A DNA stretch of 11,657 bases from Nanohaloarchaea archaeon PL-Br10_U2g5. GTDB lineage: Archaea; Halobacteriota; Halobacteria; Halobacteriales; Haloferacaceae. Shown in pieces: positions 4,737 to 11,657 of the stretch. Within the stretch, counting starts at the first letter, position 1; every line of letters begins with the position of its first letter. Location of the stretch: positions 1 through 11,657 of the forward strand of contig LKMY01000035.1 of the NCBI GenBank assembly GCA_001564205.1. The letters run 5' to 3'. The notes under the pieces were generated by a model. That model was not told the DNA's origin and ran no database searches. It worked only from the letters and a program-made list of their open reading frames with translations. The position numbers were made by a program, and so were the translations under genes.

Positions 4737-7439
4737 ATGGAGTTGCACAATCGAAGCGTGCGGATGGACGTTCGGGAGCTCGGCGCGCTCGTGGGTGACG
4801 TCCTCGCCGCACAGACATCGACAGAGGCGTACGAGACGGTTGAAGAGCTTCGAAATTCGGCGATCCGCTACCGGCGTGGAGACGCATCGAGTCGGGACCG
4901 GCTTCAGGAGTCGGTCGATGAGCTGTCGACGACCCGAGAGGGGATCGTCGCCCGCGCGTTTACGACGTATTTCGAGCTGATCAACCTCGCAGAGGAGCGC
5001 GAGCGGGTCCGAGCTATCCGGAACGCCGACGATGAGGGAGCCCTCCACGACTCTTTCGAGGCCACTATCTCCGAGTTTTCCGAAGCCGGCATCGAGTCGG
5101 ACGAGCTTCGAGACCTCTTGAACGACGTGTTGATCGAGCCGACGTTCACCGCCCATCCGACCGAGGCTCGGCGAGCGACCGTGAAATCGAAGCTCCGGTC
5201 GATCGCCAACCACCTCGGCGAGCTCGACGAACGGAAGCTCACCGACCGCGAGCGCAACGCGATCTGGCGAGACGTTACTGCCGAGGTGACGAGCCTCTGG
5301 GGCACCCGACAGGTCCGTCAACGTCGCCCCGAGCCGGAAGACGAGGCGCGAAACGTCGGCTGGTACCTCGAAAACACCCTCTTCGACGTCGTTGGTAACG
5401 CGTACGAAGAGTTCGAGGAGACGATATCCAGTGAGTACGACGGTGTCGACTGCCCGAAGCTGTTCGAGTTCCGCTCGTGGGCGGGATCGGACCGTGACGG
5501 CAACCCGTACGTCACTCCTGAAGTGACCGACGAGACCCTCGAGCGGCAGCGGTCGGTCGCCATCGAGAAGTACCGCGATCAGTGTAAGCGGCTTTCGGCC
5601 GTGTTGAGCCAGGACAGCGAGCGGTACGCGATTGACGACGCGCTCGCCGAATCGCTCGCGGCCGACGCCGAACGGTTTCCGACCGTGCTTGAGGAAGCCC
5701 GCGAGCGATACCCCGACGAGCCGTACCGACAGAAGCTTCGGCTGATGCGCGAGCGACTCGACCGCGTCGACGATGTCCGTCCGGGAGAGTACCCCGACGG
5801 CGACGCCTTTCTCACCGACCTCGACATCATCGCCGATTCGCTCGCCGCCGGTAATCAAGACGCCGTCCGGGAGTCGTTCGTCGAACCGCTCCGCAGACAG
5901 GTCGATACCTTCGGGCTCACGCTCGCGTCGCTCGATCTCCGAGATCACCGCGAGAACCACACCGAGACCGTCGCCGACGCGGTCGCCGTCGAGGGGATCG
6001 AGTACCGTGAGATGGACGAGGAGGCGCGGACAGAGTTCCTCACGGCGGCCATCCTCCAAGACGACCCCGTCGTCGACACCGACGACCCCGGCGACGTCTC
6101 CGACACGACCGAGAAGGTGCTCCGGCGATTCACCGAGTTCGCCGAGTGGCAGGCGGAGTACGGCGCACAAGCGATCGACACCTACTGTATCTCCATGACT
6201 GAGGAGCCGAGCCACGTGCTCGAAGTGCTCTTTTTGGCGGATCAGGTCGGTGCCGTCTCGCTACCTGACCACTGCGAGCTCGATGTCGTTCCGCTCCTCG
6301 AAACGGAGTCGGCGCTCAACGGCGCCGAGCGTATTCTTGGAACGCTGTTTGAAAACGAGGCGTACGCGAGCGCGCTGGAAACTCGCGGGTCGGTCCAAGA
6401 AGTGATGCTCGGCTACTCCGACTCGAACAAGGAGAACGGCTATCTCGCCGCAAACTGGGACCTCTACGAGAACCAGCGCCGAATCGCACAGTTCTGCCGT
6501 GAGGAGGAGGTGACCCTCCGACTGTTCCACGGCCGCGGTGGCTCCATCTCGCGCGGGGGCGGCCCGATGAACGAGGCCCTGCTGGCGCTCCCTAACGAGA
6601 CGGTGACGGGACAGGTGAAATTCACTGAGCAGGGCGAGGCCATCGCTGAAAAGTATGCCAACCCGCGAATCGCCGAGCGGGAGCTCGAACAGATGCTGGA
6701 CGCGCAGATACGCGCCCGGCACGAGGCGAACGAGGAGCCGATCGAACACGTTCCCACGAGCTGGGTCGACGCGATGGAGACGATGGCACCCGCGGCCCGC
6801 GAGACGTACCGCGACCTGCTGAACAGCGAGGGATTCGTCTCCTACTTCGGCCAGGCGACGCCCATCTCCGTCGTGGAGGATCTCAACCTCGGCTCCCGGC
6901 CAGCCTCTCGCTCCGGCGAGCGCACCGTCGAGGACCTCCGCGCCATCCCGTGGGTGTTCTCGTGGACACAGACGCGGCTCATCCTTCCCGGCTGGTACTC
7001 GCTCGCGTCCGGAATCGACGCCTATCTCGACGAGGCCGGCGAGGAAACAGGGATGGAGACACTCCGCGACATGTACGACGAGTGGCCGTTCTTCAGAACG
7101 ACTCTCGACAACGCCGGTCTCGCGCTTGCCCGCACGGAGCCAGAGATCGCCGCCGAGTACGCCGATCTGGCCGATGACGAGCTACGCGAGCGCTTCTTCC
7201 CGGAGTTCATCGACGAGTACGAGCGCGGTCGCGAACTCGTCTTGTCGATCAGCGGTCGCGACGAACTGATCCGCCGCGAGTGGCTCTCCGAGAGCCTCGA
7301 CCGGCGGAACCCGTACGTCGATCCCCTGAACCTGCTGCAGGCGGACCTACTCGGACGCACACACCGCACCGACGAGGAGGAGCGAACCCTTCGGCTCACC
7401 GTCAACGGAATCGCTGCCGGGATGAAGAACACGGGATAA
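4737..7439 (+). CDS. ppc: Phosphoenolpyruvate carboxylase (900 aa)
   Basis: Carboxylates phosphoenolpyruvate with bicarbonate to give oxaloacetate and phosphate, replenishing the TCA cycle; cytoplasmic, expected to be a homotetramer. This is the long, bacterial-type enzyme, not the roughly 500-residue archaeal-type PepcA. Catalytic motifs are intact: T138-A-H140-P-T-E with the catalytic His; 'GSDRDGNP' at about 250-257; 'GYSDSNKENG' with K565; and 'FHGRGGSISRGG' with H598, R600 and R606. The C-terminus ends 'GMKNTG', the conserved buried tail. By hand alignment, the Lys used for aspartate inhibition in E. coli (K773) falls on Arg in 'LALARTEPEIA', so aspartate regulation may differ. The ATG at 4737 ('MELHNRSVRMDVREL') is chosen for its distance to the TATA box and because family members start similarly; an ATG three codons upstream (4728) is the alternative. 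The gene is monocistronic and divergent from the Rieske gene. Confidence 0.96.
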   Translation: MELHNRSVRMDVRELGALVGDVLAAQTSTEAYETVEELRNSAIRYRRGDASSRDRLQESVDELSTTREGIVARAFTTYFELINLAEERERVRAIRNADDEGALHDSFEATISEFSEAGIESDELRDLLNDVLIEPTFTAHPTEARRATVKSKLRSIANHLGELDERKLTDRERNAIWRDVTAEVTSLWGTRQVRQRRPEPEDEARNVGWYLENTLFDVVGNAYEEFEETISSEYDGVDCPKLFEFRSWAGSDRDGNPYVTPEVTDETLERQRSVAIEKYRDQCKRLSAVLSQDSERYAIDDALAESLAADAERFPTVLEEARERYPDEPYRQKLRLMRERLDRVDDVRPGEYPDGDAFLTDLDIIADSLAAGNQDAVRESFVEPLRRQVDTFGLTLASLDLRDHRENHTETVADAVAVEGIEYREMDEEARTEFLTAAILQDDPVVDTDDPGDVSDTTEKVLRRFTEFAEWQAEYGAQAIDTYCISMTEEPSHVLEVLFLADQVGAVSLPDHCELDVVPLLETESALNGAERILGTLFENEAYASALETRGSVQEVMLGYSDSNKENGYLAANWDLYENQRRIAQFCREEEVTLRLFHGRGGSISRGGGPMNEALLALPNETVTGQVKFTEQGEAIAEKYANPRIAERELEQMLDAQIRARHEANEEPIEHVPTSWVDAMETMAPAARETYRDLLNSEGFVSYFGQATPISVVEDLNLGSRPASRSGERTVEDLRAIPWVFSWTQTRLILPGWYSLASGIDAYLDEAGEETGMETLRDMYDEWPFFRTTLDNAGLALARTEPEIAAEYADLADDELRERFFPEFIDEYERGRELVLSISGRDELIRREWLSESLDRRNPYVDPLNLLQADLLGRTHRTDEEERTLRLTVNGIAAGMKNTG

Positions 7440-7456
7440 TCGACGGCGAACGACTC

Positions 7457-7573
7457 TCAGTCGTACCACGTCTCACAGTTTTCGCAGGCGACTCCACCTC
7501 GGAAGGGTTTGCACCGAACACGCTCAGACGAGAGGGTGACCCGATCCCGAAAGAGTGGATCCGATATCCACAC
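7457..7573 (-). CDS. Doubtful small Cys-containing ORF or gene remnant (38 aa)
   Basis: Starting at a GTG (7573) two codons after the TAA of the NmrA-like gene and in the same frame, this encodes 38 residues ending 'GGVACENCETWYD'. It contains a CxxC pair (C30, C33) plus C21. The tail reads like haloarchaeal small zinc-finger proteins, whose usual form has two CxxC knuckles; only one is complete here, and no promoter of its own is visible. It may be a small protein translated from the NmrA-like transcript, the degraded end of a lost gene, or chance. I keep it because the tail is more protein-like than neighbouring non-coding frames. Confidence 0.3.
   Translation of the reverse strand: MWISDPLFRDRVTLSSERVRCKPFRGGVACENCETWYD
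7555..7571 (-). terminator. Stem-loop just after the NmrA-like gene
   Basis: GTGGAT (7555-7560) and ATCCAC (7566-7571) form a perfect 6-bp stem with a 5-base loop, starting 5 bases beyond the NmrA-like stop codon. On the minus strand it is followed by TCTTT, a short pyrimidine run. It could terminate or stabilise the operon transcript; it also overlaps the start of the doubtful 38-residue ORF. Confidence 0.35.
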
Positions 7574-7576
7574 CGG

Positions 7577-8461
7577 TTAGGAAGCGTCGAGAGCGCCGAT
7601 ATCGTTGTCGTAGCGAAACTCCGCTGCGTGATCGCCGACGAACGTGCGCATGTCTCGCGGTGGCCGACCGAGGATACGCTGGCTATCTTCGGTAACCCGA
7701 CCGGCCAGTCCGAAGCGTGCCGTGGTGTAGACGCCGCACATGAGGAGGACGAATCCGAGCGGGTCCCCGCGTCGGCGCATTCGAATCCCGAACTCTCGCA
7801 GGGATGGGCTCGGATACGTGACCGATCGATCGAGAACGTCGCTGAAGATGGCCGCGACGTCGTGGTAGTCTAACGCCTCGGGACCGGTGAGATCGTAGGC
7901 TCGGTTCTCGTGTCCGGCCTCGGTCAATACGACTGCCGCGATCTCACCGAGGTCGCGCGCGTCGACGAAACTTGTTTTCCCTTCGCCTGCGGGAACGAAG
8001 ATCTCGTCGTTTTCGACGATATCCGCCCGATGGACTTCGAGGAGATTCTGCATGAAAAACGACGCTCGGAGCAGCGTGTGGGACACGTCGGTCGCCACGA
8101 CCGCCTTCTCGATCCGGTGATGCGGAATGAGGACGTTCTTTTCGGCACCGAGCGTGGAGAGGTACGCGATTTGAGCGACACCAACGCGACCTGCCGCCTC
8201 GGCGAACGCCTTCACGTCCGCGTCGTCGACCGTGGGCGGCCGGAGGAGAAAGAGTCCGTTGACGCCAGCCAGCGTCGCTCCCCACGTTTCGGGTCTCGCG
8301 AAGTCGAACTCCACGATTTCCGCGCCGTTGGGAACGTGTTCGGGAATCGATTCTGGGTCACGGAGTCCGACTCGAACTGTCGCGTCCCGACTGGTGAGCG
8401 CCGCGGCGACGTGGCGACCGACGGTTCCGGTCGCCCCCGTCACGAGGACCGTTCCCGTCAC
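7577..8461 (-). CDS. NmrA-like NAD(P)-binding protein, atypical SDR (294 aa)
   Basis: A cytoplasmic Rossmann-fold protein of the NmrA / NAD(P)H-azoreductase-like group of atypical short-chain dehydrogenases. The N-terminal 'VTGATGTVGR' (7-16) holds the glycine motif G9-x-x-G12-x-x-G15 that binds NAD(P). Downstream family landmarks are 'YLSTLGAEKN' (100-109), 'LRASFFMQN' (131-139), 'TSFVDARDLGEIAA' (163-176), 'YDLTGPEAL' (189-197) and a closing 'FVGDHAAEF' (274-282). The classical SDR Tyr-x-x-x-Lys catalytic pair is not evident, so it may be a redox sensor or a reductase acting on a small or quinone-like substrate; the substrate cannot be read. Translation starts at a GTG (8461) that overlaps the TGA of the upstream membrane-protein gene as GTGA, so the two are translationally coupled in one operon. 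The length is typical. Confidence 0.9.
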   Translation of the reverse strand: MTGTVLVTGATGTVGRHVAAALTSRDATVRVGLRDPESIPEHVPNGAEIVEFDFARPETWGATLAGVNGLFLLRPPTVDDADVKAFAEAAGRVGVAQIAYLSTLGAEKNVLIPHHRIEKAVVATDVSHTLLRASFFMQNLLEVHRADIVENDEIFVPAGEGKTSFVDARDLGEIAAVVLTEAGHENRAYDLTGPEALDYHDVAAIFSDVLDRSVTYPSPSLREFGIRMRRRGDPLGFVLLMCGVYTTARFGLAGRVTEDSQRILGRPPRDMRTFVGDHAAEFRYDNDIGALDAS

Positions 8462-8877
8462 CGTCCACTCCCCCAGTACACGAGCGCCCAGACCGATGCG
8501 ACGGCGACGGTCACGTGCATCATCATGAGCGCGAGGACACCGAGCACGGTGGCGGCCGGATCGAGCGCGAGGAGCGCGACATCCGGAACGAACGAGAGGA
8601 CTAATACCACCCCGGCGACCCGAACGAAAACGCGATTTGCGTCCGCAACATATCGGCTCAGCGCCCAGTAGACGAGAGCGGCACCGACCGCGCCGACCGC
8701 CGAGAGAAACGCAACCGGTGGGAGAGTCAACGCGTCGAAGCCCGGAGCGACGCCCAAACTGCTCAGCCCGGCGACGAGTACTGCATTAACGAGCACGGCG
8801 AGTGCGGCTGCCACCCCGCCACGAACCGGTACTGATCTGTGACGACGCGTCGGCGTTCGGGATGATACCTCGTTCAT
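8458..8877 (-). CDS. Four-helix membrane protein, DUF6069-like (139 aa)
   Basis: A small integral membrane protein with a charged cytoplasmic N-terminus (about 1-20, Arg-rich) and four predicted helices at about 21-43, 55-77, 84-105 and 110-134. Charged residues sit between helices 2 and 3 ('SRYVADANRVFVR') and a Pro-Asp pair ('FVPDVALL') lies in helix 3. The layout and the 'VADANRVFVRVAGVVLVLSF' stretch agree with what I remember of the DUF6069 family; its function is unknown. It is the first gene of a two-gene operon with the NmrA-like protein, overlapping it by 4 bp, so the two may act together, for example a membrane redox partner; this is inference from context. The start is supported by a good TATA box 28 bp upstream, implying a leaderless mRNA. 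Confidence 0.85.
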   Translation of the reverse strand: MNEVSSRTPTRRHRSVPVRGGVAAALAVLVNAVLVAGLSSLGVAPGFDALTLPPVAFLSAVGAVGAALVYWALSRYVADANRVFVRVAGVVLVLSFVPDVALLALDPAATVLGVLALMMMHVTVAVASVWALVYWGSGR

Positions 8878-8900
8878 ACCCCATACTACGCCCCGAAAAG

Positions 8901-8910
8901 CAATATACTC
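8901..8910 (-). promoter_or_regulatory. TATA box of the DUF6069/NmrA operon
   Basis: GAGTATATTG on the minus strand is centred about 28 bp before the ATG at 8877, one of the clearest TATA boxes in the window and consistent with leaderless transcription. Confidence 0.65.
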
Positions 8911-8917
8911 CCAACTT

Positions 8918-8938
8918 CGTAGCGAGGGAGCGACTACG
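8918..8938. promoter_or_regulatory. Inverted repeat upstream of the DUF6069/NmrA promoter
   Basis: CGTAG (8918-8922) and CTACG (8934-8938) are separated by 11 bases, giving centre-to-centre spacing of about 16 bp, close to one and a half helical turns. The element lies just upstream of the operon's TATA box in the divergent region shared with the methyltransferase gene, a place for a regulator of either side. Confidence 0.3.
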
Positions 8939-9029
8939 TGGAGTCGGAGCTAGAACCCGCACTCGTCCCTCTGGAAAACACATAGGTGGCTACCCCCTGT
9001 AACGTGGTGTATGTACCGCCGACTGAGTC

Positions 9030-9034
9030 GGAGG
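9030..9034 (+). promoter_or_regulatory. Shine-Dalgarno site deciding the methyltransferase start
   Basis: GGAGG ends 5 bases before the ATG at 9040. Most genes here look leaderless, so a good ribosome-binding site at this spacing is notable and favours the ATG at 9040 over the upstream in-frame GTGs at 8986, 9004 and 9007. Confidence 0.5.
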
Positions 9035-9039
9035 GTCGG

Positions 9040-9657
9040 ATGAGCGTTCGGAGGTCGGTGAGGGAGTGTCCGGTGGCTCACGTCTACGACGCGGCGTACG
9101 CGGGAGTTCCAAACTGGGATATCGGCCGACCACAGCGCGCGTTCGTTCAGCTTCTCGATACCGGCCTCATTCGGAGTCCCGTTTTGGATGTAGGGTGTGG
9201 TACCGGAGAGTTAGCGCTGTTTCTCGCTCGCCACGGCCACGAGGTACTCGGGATCGATCTGTCACCGATTGCGATACAGCAAGCCAGAGACAAGGCCAAC
9301 TGGCGGCGAGTCACCGCTCACTTCCTCGTGTGGGACGCGCTCGACAGCTCGAGACTGAGCGCAGCGAACCTCTCGTTCCGGACCGTGGTCGACTCTGCGA
9401 TGTTCCACATTCTGGGCAGTCGAGAACGCGACCGGTTCGTCGACAAACTCGGTGAGGTGCTGGAAAGCGGCGGGCTCTACTGCGTGCTCGGAGACGCCCG
9501 ACGTACCGAACGGGAAATATACGGAATCACGCCCGCCGAAATCCGGGACCGATTCCGAGCGTCGGACGGTTGGGAAGTGGTGTTCGCCTCTCGAACGGTC
9601 TTCGAACGGCGATGGAGCACCAACCCGGCGTACATCGTCTGTGTTCAGCGACGATGA
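9040..9657 (+). CDS. Class I SAM-dependent methyltransferase (205 aa)
   Basis: A cytoplasmic methyltransferase with a seven-strand Rossmann-like fold that transfers a methyl group from S-adenosylmethionine. Motif I is 'VLDVGCGTGELALFLARHGH' at 48-67; the acidic residue at the end of strand 2 is D73 in 'GIDLSPIAI'; 'VWDALDSS' (97-104) matches the adenine-contact region; 'FRTVVDSAMFHIL' (113-125) is motif IV; and 'LESGGLYCVLGD' (141-152) is the motif V/VI strand. The N-terminal 'WDIGRPQRAFVQLL' resembles thiopurine-methyltransferase/TehB-like small-molecule enzymes, but the substrate is not identifiable. The start is chosen from the Shine-Dalgarno site. The gene is divergent from the DUF6069/NmrA operon and convergent with the ABC exporter, 42 bp apart, so it is probably a one-gene unit. 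It looks less GC-rich by eye than the left half of the window, a weak hint of transfer. Confidence 0.92.
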   Translation: MSVRRSVRECPVAHVYDAAYAGVPNWDIGRPQRAFVQLLDTGLIRSPVLDVGCGTGELALFLARHGHEVLGIDLSPIAIQQARDKANWRRVTAHFLVWDALDSSRLSAANLSFRTVVDSAMFHILGSRERDRFVDKLGEVLESGGLYCVLGDARRTEREIYGITPAEIRDRFRASDGWEVVFASRTVFERRWSTNPAYIVCVQRR

Positions 9658-9699
9658 GCGAACGCGTTCCGAGCGGCTCGGCGGGTCACTCATCAGTTC

Positions 9700-11610
9700 T
9701 CATTCAGGATCTTCATCACGAACGACTGCCGATTGACGCTCTAACGCACGTTCGAGGAACTCCTGTGGAAGCGATTGGATGTCGCCTACCTGTACGCGCC
9801 AGAGGTTGGCGTACAGCCCGTCGGCGCGCAGTAGCACCTCGTGACTGCCTTCCTCGACGACCTGCCCGTCATCGAGGACGACGACGCGAGCGGCGTTGCG
9901 GACGGTCGAGAGGCGGTGAGCGATGACGAAGGTGGTCCGGTCAGCAGCGAAATCCTGCAGACTGGCCTGAATCAGCGCTTCGGTCTCTGTATCTACGGCG
10001 CTCGTCGCCTCGTCGAGAATCAGGATATCGGGGTCTTTCAGCATCGTCCGAGCAATGGCCAACCGCTGCCGCTGGCCGCCCGAGAGTCTCACCCCTCGCT
10101 CGCCGACCAGCGTGTCGAATCCGTCGGGGAGCTTCCGGATGAACTCGGCCGCCTGTGCCCGTTCCGCGGCTCCTTCGATCTCGGCGTCCGTCGCGTCGAA
10201 CGTTCCGTAGCGGATGTTCTCGGCCACCGTTCCGTAGAACAGAAACGGCTCCTGACTGACGTAGCCGATCGATCGACGGAGGCTCCGAAGCGTGACTGAT
10301 CGGACGTCCTGATCGTCGATACGGACCGATCCGTCGTCGGCGTCGTACAGCCGCGGAAGCAGTTTCAACAACGTGGACTTTCCGGCACCGGTCGGACCGA
10401 CCACCCCTACCGTCGTCCCGCCTTCGATGGAGACGTCGACATCACGGATCACGGATCGGTCTCCGTACGCGAACGTAACGTCCTCAAACGCAACGGCACC
10501 GTCGGTGACGGTCAGGTCCGTCGCGTCAGGGTGGTCGGCGATGACGGGCTCGCGTGAGAGCAACTCGTCGACGCGTAATCCCGCCGTCTTCGCGCGCTCG
10601 TAATCGTCGACCACGTCGCCGAGTCGGATGATCGGCCAGACGAACTGCTGGGCGTAGATAACGAACGTGACGAACGCACCCGGCGTCAGTGTTCCCGCCA
10701 CCCCCAGCGGCGCCACACCGAGTACCCACAGCCCGCCGACGAGGAAGGTGATCGCAAAACCGACACCGGAGATGACGTTCAATCCCGGAAAGTAGGTGAT
10801 ACGCACGCGGATAGCTGCTAGACTGGCGCGGAGGTAGCTTTCAGAGGCTTTGCGTACCCGGCCAGTCTCGAAGCGCTCGGCTCCCTGTGTTTTCACGACT
10901 TCGATGCCGCTGACGCTGTTTTCTAAGCGAGCGTTCAGATCGCCGATCTCCTCACGGACGTTCAGATAGCGCGGTTCGATGATGCGGGTGAAAGCGAGCG
11001 TGAACAACGCCAAAATTGGGAGCGGCAACAGCGTGATCACCGTCAGCGTGGGGTTGAGACTCACGAGTATGAACCCGATGCCACCGACGGTCGCGAGGAT
11101 CCACACCGTCGCACTGAGCCCATCCTCGAGGAACGTCTCGAGGGCATTCACGTCGTTGTTCAGTACGGACATCAGGTCGCCCGTCCGTCGTCGGACGAAA
11201 TAGGCGAGCTCTTGGGTTTGAAGCGCGTCATAGGCGTCGACTCGGATCGACAGCTGAACCCGTTGTGCGAACACGCTCCAGCCCCAGTCTTCGACCCAAG
11301 ACGCCACTGCGCCGCCACCCGTTGCGATCAGCAGGATCACGATAGAGAAGTATAGCTGCCCGACCGGATCGGTCGGAATTATCTCTCCCGGAACGAGCGG
11401 CAACGCATAGGGGCGTTCTGCCAAAAATATCGCGTCTACGGCGAGCCCGATCACGAGCGCCGGCAGCAGTCCCAGTGCCCGCCCGACCAGTGTCGCGACG
11501 GTACCGACGACGGCGTATCGGCGTCCACCCCTGGCGTAGTCAGTATACAGCCGCCAGACGACATTCCCGGACCGATCGTCCGAATCGGCGTCGGGCTCGC
11601 GCTCGTTCAT
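9700..11610 (-). CDS. ABC exporter half-transporter, TMD-NBD fusion (636 aa)
   Basis: An ATP-driven exporter of the MsbA/multidrug type, expected to work as a homodimer in the cytoplasmic membrane; the cargo (lipid, drug or peptide) cannot be read. After an acidic leader (1-15), six membrane helices lie at about 32-60, 86-107, 165-184, 189-210, 275-300 and 310-330, the usual type I exporter domain. The ATPase domain has an A-loop Tyr (Y382), Walker A 'GPTGAGKST' (405-413, K411), Q-loop Q453, signature 'LSGGQ' (509-513), Walker B 'ILILDE' (529-534, catalytic E534), D-loop 'SAVD' and switch H565. All catalytic residues are present, so both sites of a homodimer should be active. About 35 acidic residues follow the ATPase core. 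The ATG at 11610 begins the acidic leader. No same-strand gene follows it; what lies upstream is outside the window. Confidence 0.95.
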   Translation of the reverse strand: MNEREPDADSDDRSGNVVWRLYTDYARGGRRYAVVGTVATLVGRALGLLPALVIGLAVDAIFLAERPYALPLVPGEIIPTDPVGQLYFSIVILLIATGGGAVASWVEDWGWSVFAQRVQLSIRVDAYDALQTQELAYFVRRRTGDLMSVLNNDVNALETFLEDGLSATVWILATVGGIGFILVSLNPTLTVITLLPLPILALFTLAFTRIIEPRYLNVREEIGDLNARLENSVSGIEVVKTQGAERFETGRVRKASESYLRASLAAIRVRITYFPGLNVISGVGFAITFLVGGLWVLGVAPLGVAGTLTPGAFVTFVIYAQQFVWPIIRLGDVVDDYERAKTAGLRVDELLSREPVIADHPDATDLTVTDGAVAFEDVTFAYGDRSVIRDVDVSIEGGTTVGVVGPTGAGKSTLLKLLPRLYDADDGSVRIDDQDVRSVTLRSLRRSIGYVSQEPFLFYGTVAENIRYGTFDATDAEIEGAAERAQAAEFIRKLPDGFDTLVGERGVRLSGGQRQRLAIARTMLKDPDILILDEATSAVDTETEALIQASLQDFAADRTTFVIAHRLSTVRNAARVVVLDDGQVVEEGSHEVLLRADGLYANLWRVQVGDIQSLPQEFLERALERQSAVVRDEDPE

Positions 11611-11631
11611 ACGGCTGTTTCGACAGTCACA

Positions 11632-11638
11632 GGTATCA
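11632..11638 (-). promoter_or_regulatory. Weak TATA-like element of the ABC exporter gene
   Basis: TGATACC on the minus strand is centred about 25 bp before the ATG at 11610. The position is right for a leaderless gene, but the match is poor. Confidence 0.3.
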
Positions 11639-11657
11639 GCGTAGGGGCTGCTGGACA

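Noticed and set aside
4707..6215. 502-residue minus-strand ORF opposite ppc
   Set aside because: It is a mirror frame of a strongly supported gene, as expected in GC-rich DNA; its translation shows no domain and it overlaps ppc catalytic motifs.
8986..9039. GTG start of the methyltransferase with 18 extra residues
   Set aside because: The extra residues lack family similarity and the ATG at 9040 has a well-placed ribosome-binding site.
11615..11626. CTGT-TTCG-ACAG inverted repeat before the ABC exporter
   Set aside because: Only 4-bp arms, too short to separate from chance.
1..11657. CRISPR array, tRNA, rRNA, transposase or integrase
   Set aside because: No spaced repeats of CRISPR type, no cloverleaf-like sequence I could recognise and no mobile-element protein in any frame; a tRNAscan and an IS search would settle it.

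Overview
The window looks like chromosomal DNA from a halophilic archaeon (class Halobacteria). It is GC-rich, its proteins are strongly acidic (runs of D and E), most genes have an archaeal TATA-like element 24-30 bp upstream of the start codon with no room for a leader, and several proteins resemble haloarchaeal families (PGF-pre-PGF surface protein, haloarchaeal Rieske protein, archaeal-length PEP carboxylase ending in NTG, DUF6069 membrane protein). A Halorubrum-like member of Haloferacales is my guess, not something the sequence proves.

Layout. 1-1226 (+): C-terminal part of a large surface protein with a PGF-pre-PGF-like domain, a CARDB-like domain, a Gly/Asp spacer and a C-terminal membrane anchor. 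1337-1594 (-): small unknown acidic protein, convergent to it. 1748-2545 (+): inositol-monophosphatase-family phosphatase. 2636-3166 (+): zinc-ribbon/winged-helix protein. 3245-3583 (-): small unknown protein behind a tandem-repeat promoter region. 3688-4521 (-): Tat-exported Rieske iron-sulfur protein. 4737-7439 (+): phosphoenolpyruvate carboxylase, divergent from the Rieske gene. 7457-7573 (-): doubtful 38-residue Cys-containing ORF. 7577-8461 and 8458-8877 (-): NmrA-like NAD(P)-binding protein and four-helix DUF6069-like membrane protein, translationally coupled through a GTGA overlap. 9040-9657 (+): class I SAM methyltransferase, divergent from that operon. 9700-11610 (-): ABC exporter half-transporter, convergent to the methyltransferase.

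How the genes relate. Left and centre are mostly single-gene units of central metabolism (anaplerotic PEP carboxylase, a sugar/inositol phosphate phosphatase), respiration (Rieske) and housekeeping-type small proteins. The right third (7457-11657) looks more accessory: a redox/membrane pair, an orphan methyltransferase and a multidrug/lipid-type exporter. I do not see a defence system, CRISPR array, transposon, integrase, tRNA or rRNA. No gene-free stretch exceeds 300 bases; the longest is the 215-bp divergent promoter region 4522-4736.

The most interesting material is regulatory: an inverted repeat between TATA and start at 1603-1617, a symmetric element on the ppc TATA box at 4701-4714, and an imperfect 25/28-bp tandem repeat at 3601-3657 that covers the promoter of the 112-residue gene. 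I found no convincing new multi-gene system.
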